The notes beneath the pieces are model-generated. The model saw only the letters and a program-made list of their open reading frames with translations. It was not told where the DNA came from and searched no databases. A stretch of DNA of 29,656 bases, taken from a virus. Location of the stretch: positions 1 through 29,656 of IMG/VR virus record IMGVR_UViG_3300035160_000037; one strand, 5' to 3'. Shown here piece after piece: positions 21,508-28,454 of the stretch. Position 1 is the first letter of the stretch. Each line of letters starts with the position of its first letter. The position numbers and the translations under genes were made by a program.

Positions 21508-23853
21508 ATGAACTTTTCCACCGCTTCCTATGTGGACCAGGTGGTCCAAGAAATGCGCCAAGCGGATTATCCACGGGCAACCAACCGCGCTTTAATCGAT
21601 CGGCTTTTTGACGGGTTCCCACCCTGGACAGACGAAGAGGCTGAATCAGCCAGGATCAACACCAACGTCAACTTCCTGGATGGTCCTAAGCTGGCAGCCG
21701 ATGCCAGGCGCAGCTACTACAACGCCTTCATTAAACCTCCCAACTTCTTCTCCATGACCCTGAATTTCGGCCCGGATGTTATGCGGTCGATTTGGTCGGG
21801 GGTTGTGGCCAAGGAGATAAACCAGGTCATGAAGGATTCTCTTTGCTACTTCGAGCAGATCCGCTCCCAGATGGCATCGACCGTTCTACACGGCATCGGG
21901 CCGGCTCACTGGGCAGACAAGTACCGGTGGAAGCCAAAGACCCTGGCCATCTGTGATCTGCTGGTGCCGTCGAACACCCTTCTGTCGATGGAGAATTTGA
22001 CCCACTTTGCCATTTACCGGCAATACACCTGCGCGGAGATGACCAGGATGATCGAGCGTAAGCGCATCGATCCGGCCTGGAACAAGCCGCTAGCCAGGAA
22101 GGCAATCAAATGGTGTGCGGCCCAGCCGGCCGGCCAGGTGACTGATTGGGATTCACTAAGCCCGGAGAAACTGGTGGAGCAAATCAAGCAGGATGGAGTC
22201 TATTATTCATCCGATGTGGTTCCCACCATCAATGCCTGGGACTTTTACTTTTGGAGTGATGAAAAGAAGAAACACGGCTGGCGCAGGCGCATGATATTAG
22301 ACACGCCGCCCAACGGAGAGATCGGAGACAAGAAACTATCCCTTCAGAAACTCGGCATGGATGCCCAGGAATGGCTCTATAACGGAAACGACAGATGCTA
22401 TGCCTATGACTTGAAGGAAATCCTGCATTTTCAATTCGGTGATCTTAGTGCCAGGGCCCCTTTCAAGTATCACAGCGTCCGATCCCTTGGGTGGCTGATT
22501 TACGCAGTCTGCAATTTGCAGAACCGGCTTCGATGCAAAATCAATGATGCCACGTTTGAGAACCTTCTGAATTACTTCAGGGTCTCGAGTGCGGACGAGG
22601 CCGAGCGTCTGACTAAGATCGATCTGCACAATTACGGCGTCATTCCTGATGGCGTCAATTTTGTGGGCCAGAACGATCGGTGGCAGGTCAATCAACAGCT
22701 GGTTGGGGCCACGATGGCCGATAACCGGCAGCAAATGAATGAAGCGGCAGCCCAATTCCGGGAAGGGCGGGACACCGGAGCTCAAAAGGAAAAAACCGCC
22801 ACTGAAATCATGGCTGAGGTCAATGCGGCCAATGCTCTTGTGGGTACGATGCTCTCCCTGGCGTATACCTATCAAAAGGGGCAATACATCGAAATCGTGC
22901 GCCGGTTCATGCAGCCCAACTCCATCGACCCCGAGGTCAGAAAATTCCGGCAACGAGTCCTGAAGCAAGGCGTGCCGGCAAAGGCTTTGGACCCCGATCT
23001 GTGGGATGTCGAACCGGAGCAGGTGCTGGGATCCGGCAACAAGATGCTTCAGGTGGCCATGGCAGATAAGCTGATGAGCGTGCGGCCGCTCTTGAACCCG
23101 GATGCCCAGACCGAGGTCCTGCGCCTCTACGTGCAGGCCAACAGTGACGATCCCCGGCTGGCCACCAGGTGGGTGCCCGTGGAGCCGATTATGACCAGTG
23201 AATCCACCCACGATGGGCAGCTGATGGTGGGGGCTCTGATGCAGGGTGTCCAAATACCGCCGCGCAAGGGGCAGGACCCCATGCAGATCACCCTGGCCTT
23301 AATGAAGGGCATGGATGATGTGATGCGCCGGATCCGCGCGACTTCCGGCATGCCCACGCCCCCAGAATTGGCTGGGCTTATCAACGTGGCTATCACTGCT
23401 TCGAGTTATCTCCAGATGGCAGCCCAGGATCCCGCCAACCAGGAGATGGCCGGGGCCATCCAGAAACGCCTGGCCGAGATCATGAAGGTGCTGCAACAGT
23501 TCAATGAGCAGATCCAGCAGCAACGGCAGCAGAATGGCCAGGGCATCGATCCCAAGATCCAGAAGGAGCTTGCCCTCACCCAGGCCAAGGTTGAGGGGAT
23601 GCAGATCCAAGCCCAGACCAAGGCGCAGATCGAGGCTCAAAAGAACGCGCAGCGTCTCAGCCAGAGCGAGCAGCGTTTTATCCAAGGGCAGCGGCAGAAG
23701 GAGGAAGAGCACCTGGCCAAGCTGCGCGGAGAACTTTCTCAAGGCCAAGTCGACACCACCATCAAGGATGCCAAAGCCGCTTCTGACATCCAAAATGAGC
23801 GAATAAGAACCATGCTTGAAGCGGCACCAGAAGAAGAGCCGCCCAATGCTTGA
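21508..23853 (+). CDS. Portal protein
   Basis: A 781-residue protein at the head of the late block. Its size and layout match large portal proteins of short-tailed phages. Visible signs are NTNVNFLDGPKLAADARRSY (50-69), the IWSGVVAKEINQVM helix region, a Trp/Tyr-rich middle, and the portal-typical KEKTATEIMAEVNAAN (about 428-443). The last 140 residues are Gln/Glu/Lys-rich coiled coil, as in barrel or crown regions of portals. Twelve copies would form the vertex through which DNA enters and leaves. The large terminase expected just before it is missing; glycan-island genes stand there instead. The ribosome binding site (AGGA) is 12 bases upstream. Confidence 0.8.
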   Translation: MNFSTASYVDQVVQEMRQADYPRATNRALIDRLFDGFPPWTDEEAESARINTNVNFLDGPKLAADARRSYYNAFIKPPNFFSMTLNFGPDVMRSIWSGVVAKEINQVMKDSLCYFEQIRSQMASTVLHGIGPAHWADKYRWKPKTLAICDLLVPSNTLLSMENLTHFAIYRQYTCAEMTRMIERKRIDPAWNKPLARKAIKWCAAQPAGQVTDWDSLSPEKLVEQIKQDGVYYSSDVVPTINAWDFYFWSDEKKKHGWRRRMILDTPPNGEIGDKKLSLQKLGMDAQEWLYNGNDRCYAYDLKEILHFQFGDLSARAPFKYHSVRSLGWLIYAVCNLQNRLRCKINDATFENLLNYFRVSSADEAERLTKIDLHNYGVIPDGVNFVGQNDRWQVNQQLVGATMADNRQQMNEAAAQFREGRDTGAQKEKTATEIMAEVNAANALVGTMLSLAYTYQKGQYIEIVRRFMQPNSIDPEVRKFRQRVLKQGVPAKALDPDLWDVEPEQVLGSGNKMLQVAMADKLMSVRPLLNPDAQTEVLRLYVQANSDDPRLATRWVPVEPIMTSESTHDGQLMVGALMQGVQIPPRKGQDPMQITLALMKGMDDVMRRIRATSGMPTPPELAGLINVAITASSYLQMAAQDPANQEMAGAIQKRLAEIMKVLQQFNEQIQQQRQQNGQGIDPKIQKELALTQAKVEGMQIQAQTKAQIEAQKNAQRLSQSEQRFIQGQRQKEEEHLAKLRGELSQGQVDTTIKDAKAASDIQNERIRTMLEAAPEEEPPNA

Positions 23854-24118
23854 ATCACCAAAGAGGCGTTTTTTAATTTCAGCCCACGCCAAAAAAGCGG
23901 CTGAATTCGACACCGATCCGGCCATCCTGGCCGCGCTCGATGCCGCCATCCTGCAAATGAGTTGGGAACAGGGGGCTGCCCAGGATGAGGTGGCCGCCAG
24001 TGCCCGTCACTGGCAGTTAACCGGGGCCCACAAATTGCGGGAATTGTTTCTGACGATCGGCATCGTTGAGAAGCCGGCGCCCAGACTCCGAAGAGATAAC
24101 CTACCCCACCAAGTCTGA
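23846..24118 (+). CDS. Small head-region protein, 90 aa
   Basis: A helical protein of 90 residues between portal and scaffold. The core FDTDPAILAALDAAILQMSW then RHWQLTGAHKLRELFLTIGI holds two amphipathic helices. I do not recognise a family. The start at 23846 overlaps the portal stop by eight bases (ATGCTTGA), so translation is probably coupled. The gene ends three bases before the scaffold start. Its position suggests a head assembly or connector accessory, although size alone does not prove that. A longer frame begins inside the portal gene and is disfavoured. Confidence 0.65.
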   Translation: MLESPKRRFLISAHAKKAAEFDTDPAILAALDAAILQMSWEQGAAQDEVAASARHWQLTGAHKLRELFLTIGIVEKPAPRLRRDNLPHQV

Positions 24119-24120
24119 TT

Positions 24121-25464
24121 ATGCCTGAAGAACCCGAAAGCGTACCGTCCCCTGGAATTGCCAACGTGCCGCCCCCAGCGCCACCGTCTCAACCGGATCC
24201 CAACGCACCGCCCCAGGATCCGGCGCCGGCAAAACCGCCCGATCCTCCCAAGCCTACTTTCCGAAGCCTGGATGAGGACCTGGCCGAGTTTGCCAAGGAA
24301 ACCCCCGAGGCGCCCCCTCCCAAGCCCAAGGCAAAGCCCAAACCCAAGGCCCCTCCCAAGCCCCCGGAAGAGGGGCAAACGCCACCAGAGGAGCCGGCAG
24401 AGCCGCCAGAAACGCCTCCTGGAGGTGATGATGAGGACTTCCTGGGGGTGCCAAAACCCAAGGAAAAACCCAAGCCTGGGGAGGAAAAGCCCCCCGAGGA
24501 ACCTGCAACCGGCCCCCTGAAAGCCCCCGAGCTCCGGGCCGAGTATAAACGGGTCAAGGAACGCCTGGCTGAGGCCGAGAAGGAGCTCGCCTCCTACAAG
24601 ACCAGCGGACAGAAGCCGGAAGAGGGGGAGAAAAAGGCCTATCTGGAACAGATTGAGGCACTTAACAAGAAGATTGAGGAGCAGAATGCCATCGTCAAGG
24701 CCGTGGCCTACGAGCAGAGTGACGAATACAAGCAGAAGTACGAGCAACCGTTTGTAGAGGCCTGGAATGAGGGGGTCCAGCTGGTCTCCAGTCTCAACGT
24801 CCAGGATCAGGAGGGCAACACCCGGAGGGGCACTCCCCAGGACTTTGCGGCCATCATGCAGGTCCCAGACAACGAACAGGCCGCCACAATGGCCCAGGAG
24901 ATGTTTGGGCAGAATGCGTTCTATGTGCTCGCCCAGCGCAGGGATATCCACCGTCTGCACGCGCAGAGGGTCAAAGCCATCGAGGACTTCCGCACCAACA
25001 TGACCGAGCGGGAAAAGCAACACCTCGAGCAGGCTCAGAAACAACAGAAGGAGCAGGAAGCCCAAAGGACAGAGGCCCAGGTGCTGTTCAAGAAACTCAA
25101 CACCGAAGCGGCTAAACAATACCCGGAATTCTTTGGGCCAATCGAGGGGGACGATGAAGGCAATGCCCTGCTCGAAAAGGGATACAAGGATGCCGATTTG
25201 ATGTTCAGTGGTGCGCGTGACCTACCACTTGAACGTCGAGTCAGACTGCACTCTGCCATTCGGAACCGCGCGGCCGCATTCGGGCGCCTGGTTCACCGGA
25301 TCAAAACCAAGGATGCTGAGATCGAAGCTCTCAAAGCGGAATTGGAAGAGATTCGAGGCAGTGAACCTGGCGCCGGCCAGGAGGGGCGAACCGATGCGAA
25401 GCCCAGACAATTGACAGCCGATGAGGAAATCGAGGCGGCTGCCATGCGAACCCAACCCAGATAA
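24121..25464 (+). CDS. Putative scaffolding / head assembly protein
   Basis: A 447-residue protein between the portal and major capsid genes, the usual place for a scaffold. Residues 1-135 are Pro/Glu/Lys-rich and disordered. A coiled coil follows at about 136-195 (LRAEYKRVKERLAEAEKELA), with a second charged helix at about 288-320. The last 15 residues contain ADEEIEAAAM (433-442), which also occurs at the C-terminus of the acidic protein downstream of the capsid gene. Scaffold proteins use C-terminal helices to bind capsid protein, so this motif may be a capsid-binding tag. The assignment rests on position and composition. Confidence 0.7.
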   Translation: MPEEPESVPSPGIANVPPPAPPSQPDPNAPPQDPAPAKPPDPPKPTFRSLDEDLAEFAKETPEAPPPKPKAKPKPKAPPKPPEEGQTPPEEPAEPPETPPGGDDEDFLGVPKPKEKPKPGEEKPPEEPATGPLKAPELRAEYKRVKERLAEAEKELASYKTSGQKPEEGEKKAYLEQIEALNKKIEEQNAIVKAVAYEQSDEYKQKYEQPFVEAWNEGVQLVSSLNVQDQEGNTRRGTPQDFAAIMQVPDNEQAATMAQEMFGQNAFYVLAQRRDIHRLHAQRVKAIEDFRTNMTEREKQHLEQAQKQQKEQEAQRTEAQVLFKKLNTEAAKQYPEFFGPIEGDDEGNALLEKGYKDADLMFSGARDLPLERRVRLHSAIRNRAAAFGRLVHRIKTKDAEIEALKAELEEIRGSEPGAGQEGRTDAKPRQLTADEEIEAAAMRTQPR

Positions 25465-25470
25465 AACATC

Positions 25471-25611
25471 ATGCCAAAAGCACTCCACAGAAAGTTGGCC
25501 AGGTCTGCAAAGAAGGCAGGCCTCAAACCTGGATCCGAGAGATCCAATGCCTACGTTTACGGCACCATGGATAAGATTGAGAAAGCGAAGGCTCGAAAAC
25601 GAAAAAGATAG
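25471..25611 (+). CDS. Tiny basic phage protein, 46 aa
   Basis: A short, strongly basic protein, MPKALHRKLARSAKKAGLKP, then GSERSNAYVYGTMDKIEKAK and an Arg/Lys tail. The 'NAYVYGTM.KI...K' signature recurs in very small proteins encoded near the head genes of many phages, with unknown function. The ATG lies six bases after the scaffold stop and the frame is clean for 46 codons. It comes just before the terminator at 25646. High basic charge suggests contact with DNA or the acidic scaffold. Confidence 0.75.
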   Translation: MPKALHRKLARSAKKAGLKPGSERSNAYVYGTMDKIEKAKARKRKR

Positions 25612-25645
25612 CGTTAGCTATCACACAGCAAATCAGAGCTCACAA

Positions 25646-25678
25646 AGGCGTGTTGAATCACTTGACACGCCTCTTTTT
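25646..25678 (+). terminator. Rho-independent terminator before the capsid gene
   Basis: AGGCGTGT at 25646-25653 pairs with ACACGCCT at 25665-25672 around an 11-nt loop, followed by CTTTTT (25673-25678). It would stop or reduce transcription from the portal-scaffold unit and implies a separate promoter for the capsid gene in the leader downstream. Confidence 0.75.
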
Positions 25679-25932
25679 ATGTTCTAAGGCAGCCTCATGA
25701 CGTAACTGGATTCGTCACCAGCTGGAACGTAGACATCCGATGACGTTCCGATCGGCGCGGGGAGCGCGAAACAGCTCCACCTGGTCGACCACGCGATGAC
25801 CAGGTAAAAGCGGCTCGCAACCGCAAGCGTAGGCAACTCTGCCAAGGCCCGGATGGCCTGCTTCGCAAGCAAAATACTCACAGTCGATTTGTAACCAGTG
25901 TCCGTTTGGGACACGTAACTGAGTTTTTGCAT
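25679..25932 (+). ncRNA. Hairpin-rich leader upstream of the major capsid gene, candidate structured RNA
   Basis: About 250 bases without a convincing gene. At least eight stems occur in order: GGAACGT/ACGTTCC (25724-25749), GCGC/GCGC (25755-25767), ACCTGGTC/GACCAGGT (25779-25805), GCGG/CCGC (25810-25824), GGCA/TGCC (25832-25843), AGGCC/GGCCT (25845-25859), TGCTT/AAGCA (25859-25871) and GTGTCC/GGACAC (25898-25914). Two minus-strand frames (82 and 74 residues) also cross it. The capsid ATG at 25933 lacks a clear ribosome binding site, so folding could control its translation. A structured 5' leader or a separate small RNA are both possible. Confidence 0.45.
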
Positions 25933-27258
25933 ATGGCAAGTTTAGGCTGTACTCCTCAAATTTCGTGTGCTGATTTTACCAATATCATCATGCGTCGGAC
26001 GGAGCACCTCGATGAGGAAATCCTGAAGGATATTACTCCCGTGGGCTCCATCAATGGCATGATGGAGATTGGACAGTTCAAAGCTTTCGACGGGACCAGT
26101 CATACCTATGATCGGTTCAACCGTGTAGCGGTGGATCACTCCCAGGCCTGGCAGAATGTCAATGACACCACCTGCGTTGGCCAACCGTGCGATCCTTGCG
26201 AAACGGAAATCGGATTCGGCTCTACCCGAGACGAATACCACCTGGAGCAGAAGAGCTTCACCTCTCAGCTGTTCTGCTATGACCAGATGTTGACCATGGA
26301 TCGGGCGAAGGAACACTACGCCAACGCCGTGGAGCAACTCCGGGCAGCCCAGGAATTGATCATCGGTAACCGGATCCGTTCGGAAGCCTTTCGTTATGCT
26401 GGCTACCACTGGGTGGCTGGCGGCGGTGGTGGCCGGGGCCTCACGGCCTTTACCTTCACCGAAACCGGAAACCTCATCAATGTGGTTCCCTCTGTTCTCC
26501 CCACCTCGAAGCTCACGGTGAACATGCTTCGGCGCCGGCTCCAAACCCAGATCCTCAATGGAGCTCTGGGCAAGGTGCCCATGGGCCAGCCTCCTGAATT
26601 GGAGGTCCTGACCGATATGGAGACCATCTGGGACCTCATCGAGGGTGATTCCAACTTGAAAGATTCCTGGCGGTTCCAGGCCTTCGGGGCTGGCGCCGAG
26701 GAATACTACAAGTATGGATGGGCTGGCCGAGTCGGCAACTTCATGTTGAAGGCTGATCTCCACCCGATCAGGTTCCAGCTTCTCAACGACGGCGTGACCC
26801 TTAACCAGGTCTTCCCGTATCACAATGAGCCGGCCTCGAGCGGCATTCGGGGCATCGTCAATGATGCCTATATCAATGCACCGATCCAGGCCACGTTCAT
26901 CTGGCATCGTCGGGCGATGAAACAATTGGTCCTCGATGCGGCCCAGGTGCATCCCATGATGCCCTTCGTCCCGCGCAGTTTTGGTGGTCGATGGCAGTTT
27001 GTCATGGACAACCTGACTTGCGGCACGGCTGTTGACGCCAATGGCCTGACCATTCCGATTGCTGTTGATAACAGCCGCCGGAACAAGGGTAAGTTTATTG
27101 CAGACTTCAAATTCTCGACCAAGAAGATGTATCCCGAGTTCATGGAGGTGATCCTCCACTTGCGCGAGCCTGCTTGCGTGATCGAGGTGCCGGTCTGTCA
27201 GACCCCGCCCACCTACGTGACTCAGGATTACTCGAGCGCGAATAGTCCTTGTCCGTAA
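25933..27258 (+). CDS. Major capsid protein (HK97-fold type)
   Basis: A 441-residue protein following the scaffold, with the size and sequence style of major capsid proteins of short-tailed phages. The N-terminal arm MASLGCTPQISCADFTNIIM is followed by helices (AKEHYANAVEQLRAAQELII) and a beta-rich C-terminal half with FIWHRRAMKQLVLDAAQVHP and GGRWQFVMDNLTCGT. It is unusually Cys-rich: C6, C12, C81, C86, C89, C115, C415, C422 and C440 among others. Metal binding or cross-linking is possible. ATG 25933 is favoured over an in-frame start at 25906, which would lie in the leader hairpin. A strong hairpin follows the stop. Confidence 0.75.
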   Translation: MASLGCTPQISCADFTNIIMRRTEHLDEEILKDITPVGSINGMMEIGQFKAFDGTSHTYDRFNRVAVDHSQAWQNVNDTTCVGQPCDPCETEIGFGSTRDEYHLEQKSFTSQLFCYDQMLTMDRAKEHYANAVEQLRAAQELIIGNRIRSEAFRYAGYHWVAGGGGGRGLTAFTFTETGNLINVVPSVLPTSKLTVNMLRRRLQTQILNGALGKVPMGQPPELEVLTDMETIWDLIEGDSNLKDSWRFQAFGAGAEEYYKYGWAGRVGNFMLKADLHPIRFQLLNDGVTLNQVFPYHNEPASSGIRGIVNDAYINAPIQATFIWHRRAMKQLVLDAAQVHPMMPFVPRSFGGRWQFVMDNLTCGTAVDANGLTIPIAVDNSRRNKGKFIADFKFSTKKMYPEFMEVILHLREPACVIEVPVCQTPPTYVTQDYSSANSPCP

Positions 27259-27273
27259 GGCAATCCCACGGGT

Positions 27274-27304
27274 GGGCCCTGGTTCTGAGCGAGGACCAGG
27301 GCCC
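27274..27304 (+). terminator. Strong hairpin after the capsid gene, attenuator-like
   Basis: GGGCCCTGGT at 27274-27283 pairs perfectly with ACCAGGGCCC at 27295-27304 (10 bp, 11-nt loop), followed by a pyrimidine-rich TCTCCTT rather than a T run. It probably reduces read-through from the highly expressed capsid gene or protects its mRNA 3' end. Confidence 0.6.
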
Positions 27305-27326
27305 TCTCCTTAACGAAAGGACACCT

Positions 27327-27593
27327 ATGCCTTATGACGAAAACGGGATGAGCTCCGAGTCTGGCTCGGACATGGAGCAAAATGCGCTCTTGCCCCGGAG
27401 CCTCTTTGCGGACGGGGTAAAACCAGGCGATACGATCACCCTGAAAGTAACCGCCCTCTATGGTGACGAAGTTGAAGTCTCGGCCTCGGCTTCGTCGGAA
27501 GAATCCGAAATGGAAGACGAAGAAGGGCCGCAAATGATGTCTGCCGATGAGGAGATCGAAGCGGCCGCAATGAATAATTCCTATGGCTACTAA
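27327..27593 (+). CDS. Small acidic capsid-neighbour protein
   Basis: An 88-residue acidic protein. Residues 22-55 (LPRSLFADGVKPGDTITLKV and TALYGDEVEVSA) form a predicted small beta domain. The rest is Glu/Ser-rich and disordered. Its C-terminus holds ADEEIEAAAM (73-82), identical to the motif near the end of the scaffold and encoded with four synonymous differences. The ATG at 27327 has GAAAGG nine bases upstream; the open frame further upstream runs through the hairpin and is not favoured. Position directly after the capsid gene suggests a head decoration or completion protein. Its stop overlaps the next start by 11 bases. Confidence 0.7.
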   Translation: MPYDENGMSSESGSDMEQNALLPRSLFADGVKPGDTITLKVTALYGDEVEVSASASSEESEMEDEEGPQMMSADEEIEAAAMNNSYGY

Positions 27594-27981
27594 TTCTCCA
27601 AGATGGGCGCCCCAAGGAACCGCCGAGGCACTGTCCGAATATCCGTGTTTGCGGTGTCTGTCGGATCAACAGCTTTTCCTTGTTCTCGCAATCGTGCTTT
27701 GCCGCATCGTGTCAACCGATGAGGATAACGAATGCACGGCTGTTCAGATGATCCAGGATGCGAGTTGTTCCGGTTGCTTCAGTGACCGGCAGCTGTTCCA
27801 AATGGCCGTTGCCATGATTGCCACGTATGCCGTCGAGCAAGGTCGAATCACCGATCTTGAAGCCTTGGTTGAGGAGGCCGTCTGCCTCAACTGCGCGGAT
27901 CCCAAAAAGGTCCGGGGCATGGTCGTTGACCAGATCGAGCGTGGCATCAATAACGGAACGCTCTTCAATCCTGGTCGTTAA
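27583..27981 (+). CDS. CxxC-repeat protein, three ~40-residue repeats
   Basis: A 132-residue protein built of three repeats of about 40 residues: CLRCLSDQQLFLVLAIVLCR from residue 22, CSGCFSDRQLFQMAVAMIAT from 62 and CLNCADPKKVRGMVVDQIER from 101. Each has a C-x2-C followed by a short acidic turn and an amphipathic or hydrophobic helix, and each is preceded by a short helix such as MIQDA. The same repeat occurs in the next gene. Zinc or iron binding by paired Cys is possible. The function is unknown. The position after head genes suggests a neck, tail or appendage component. Confidence 0.65.
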   Translation: MATNSPRWAPQGTAEALSEYPCLRCLSDQQLFLVLAIVLCRIVSTDEDNECTAVQMIQDASCSGCFSDRQLFQMAVAMIATYAVEQGRITDLEALVEEAVCLNCADPKKVRGMVVDQIERGINNGTLFNPGR

Positions 27982-28014
27982 CAAGTTCAGGTCGGTGGGT
28001 ATTGGTGAAGGCGT

Positions 28015-28063
28015 GGTCAGCACTGGGATGGCGGCCCCGGTGCTGACCTAGCCTAACATTTTT
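28015..28063 (+). terminator. Terminator-like hairpin between the CxxC-repeat genes
   Basis: GGTCAGCAC at 28015-28023 pairs with GTGCTGACC at 28040-28048 around a 16-nt, GC-rich loop. Five T at 28059-28063 follow after a ten-base spacer. The spacer makes it a weak or partial terminator. It lies in the 88-base gap before the next gene. Confidence 0.5.
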
Positions 28064-28069
28064 GAGCCT

Positions 28070-28453
28070 ATGGCAACTTGCAACCCAACCACGATCTTGC
28101 AGGATTCGGATTGCCTGCTCTGCCTCAGTGAGAAGCAATTAGGAGTCGCAATCCTCACCATCCTCTGCCAGATCAAACAAACCCTCGATCCCATGGCCAC
28201 CTGCTCTGTTGAAGATCTTATTGCGGATTCCAATCCCTACACATCGATGACCAACAAACAGCTGTTGGCCGCGCAGCTGGAAATGCTTTGTCAGCTGGTT
28301 GGGTCACCAGGTGCTCTTGGTGGAGTGGTTATCAGGACCGTCGATCCCGTGGCCGATCCTGGCGTTGAAAGCCAGATCTGGATCAATCGGACTTCCGGCC
28401 AGGTGTGGTATTGGAATGACACCACTGGAGCTTGGGTGCTACTAATCGCGTGA
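28070..28453 (+). CDS. CxxC-repeat protein with adhesin-like C-terminus
   Basis: A 127-residue protein with two copies of the repeat found in the gene before it. The first, DCLLCLSEKQLGVAILTILC at residues 14-33, keeps the CxxC. The second, NPYTSMTNKQLLAAQLEMLC at 55-74, has lost both Cys of the pair but keeps the turn and helix. Residues 84-127 form a different module, ending IWINRTSGQVWYWNDTTGAW, a pattern common in phage tail and fibre proteins where a short beta element shows 'dtt.G.vY.yd...W'. It may link a virion base to a fibre. It ends one base before the start of the secreted-looking gene. Confidence 0.65.
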   Translation: MATCNPTTILQDSDCLLCLSEKQLGVAILTILCQIKQTLDPMATCSVEDLIADSNPYTSMTNKQLLAAQLEMLCQLVGSPGALGGVVIRTVDPVADPGVESQIWINRTSGQVWYWNDTTGAWVLLIA

Positions 28454-28454
28454 T

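Noticed and set aside
25684-25939. Minus-strand frames of 82 and 74 residues before the capsid gene
   Set aside because: Both start inside or at the edge of the capsid gene on the opposite strand, have no visible promoter or ribosome binding site, and no recognisable domain; kept only as an alternative to the structured leader.
25942-27159. A 405-residue open frame antisense to the capsid gene
   Set aside because: The sense frame has capsid-like length, position and composition; the antisense product has no family features.
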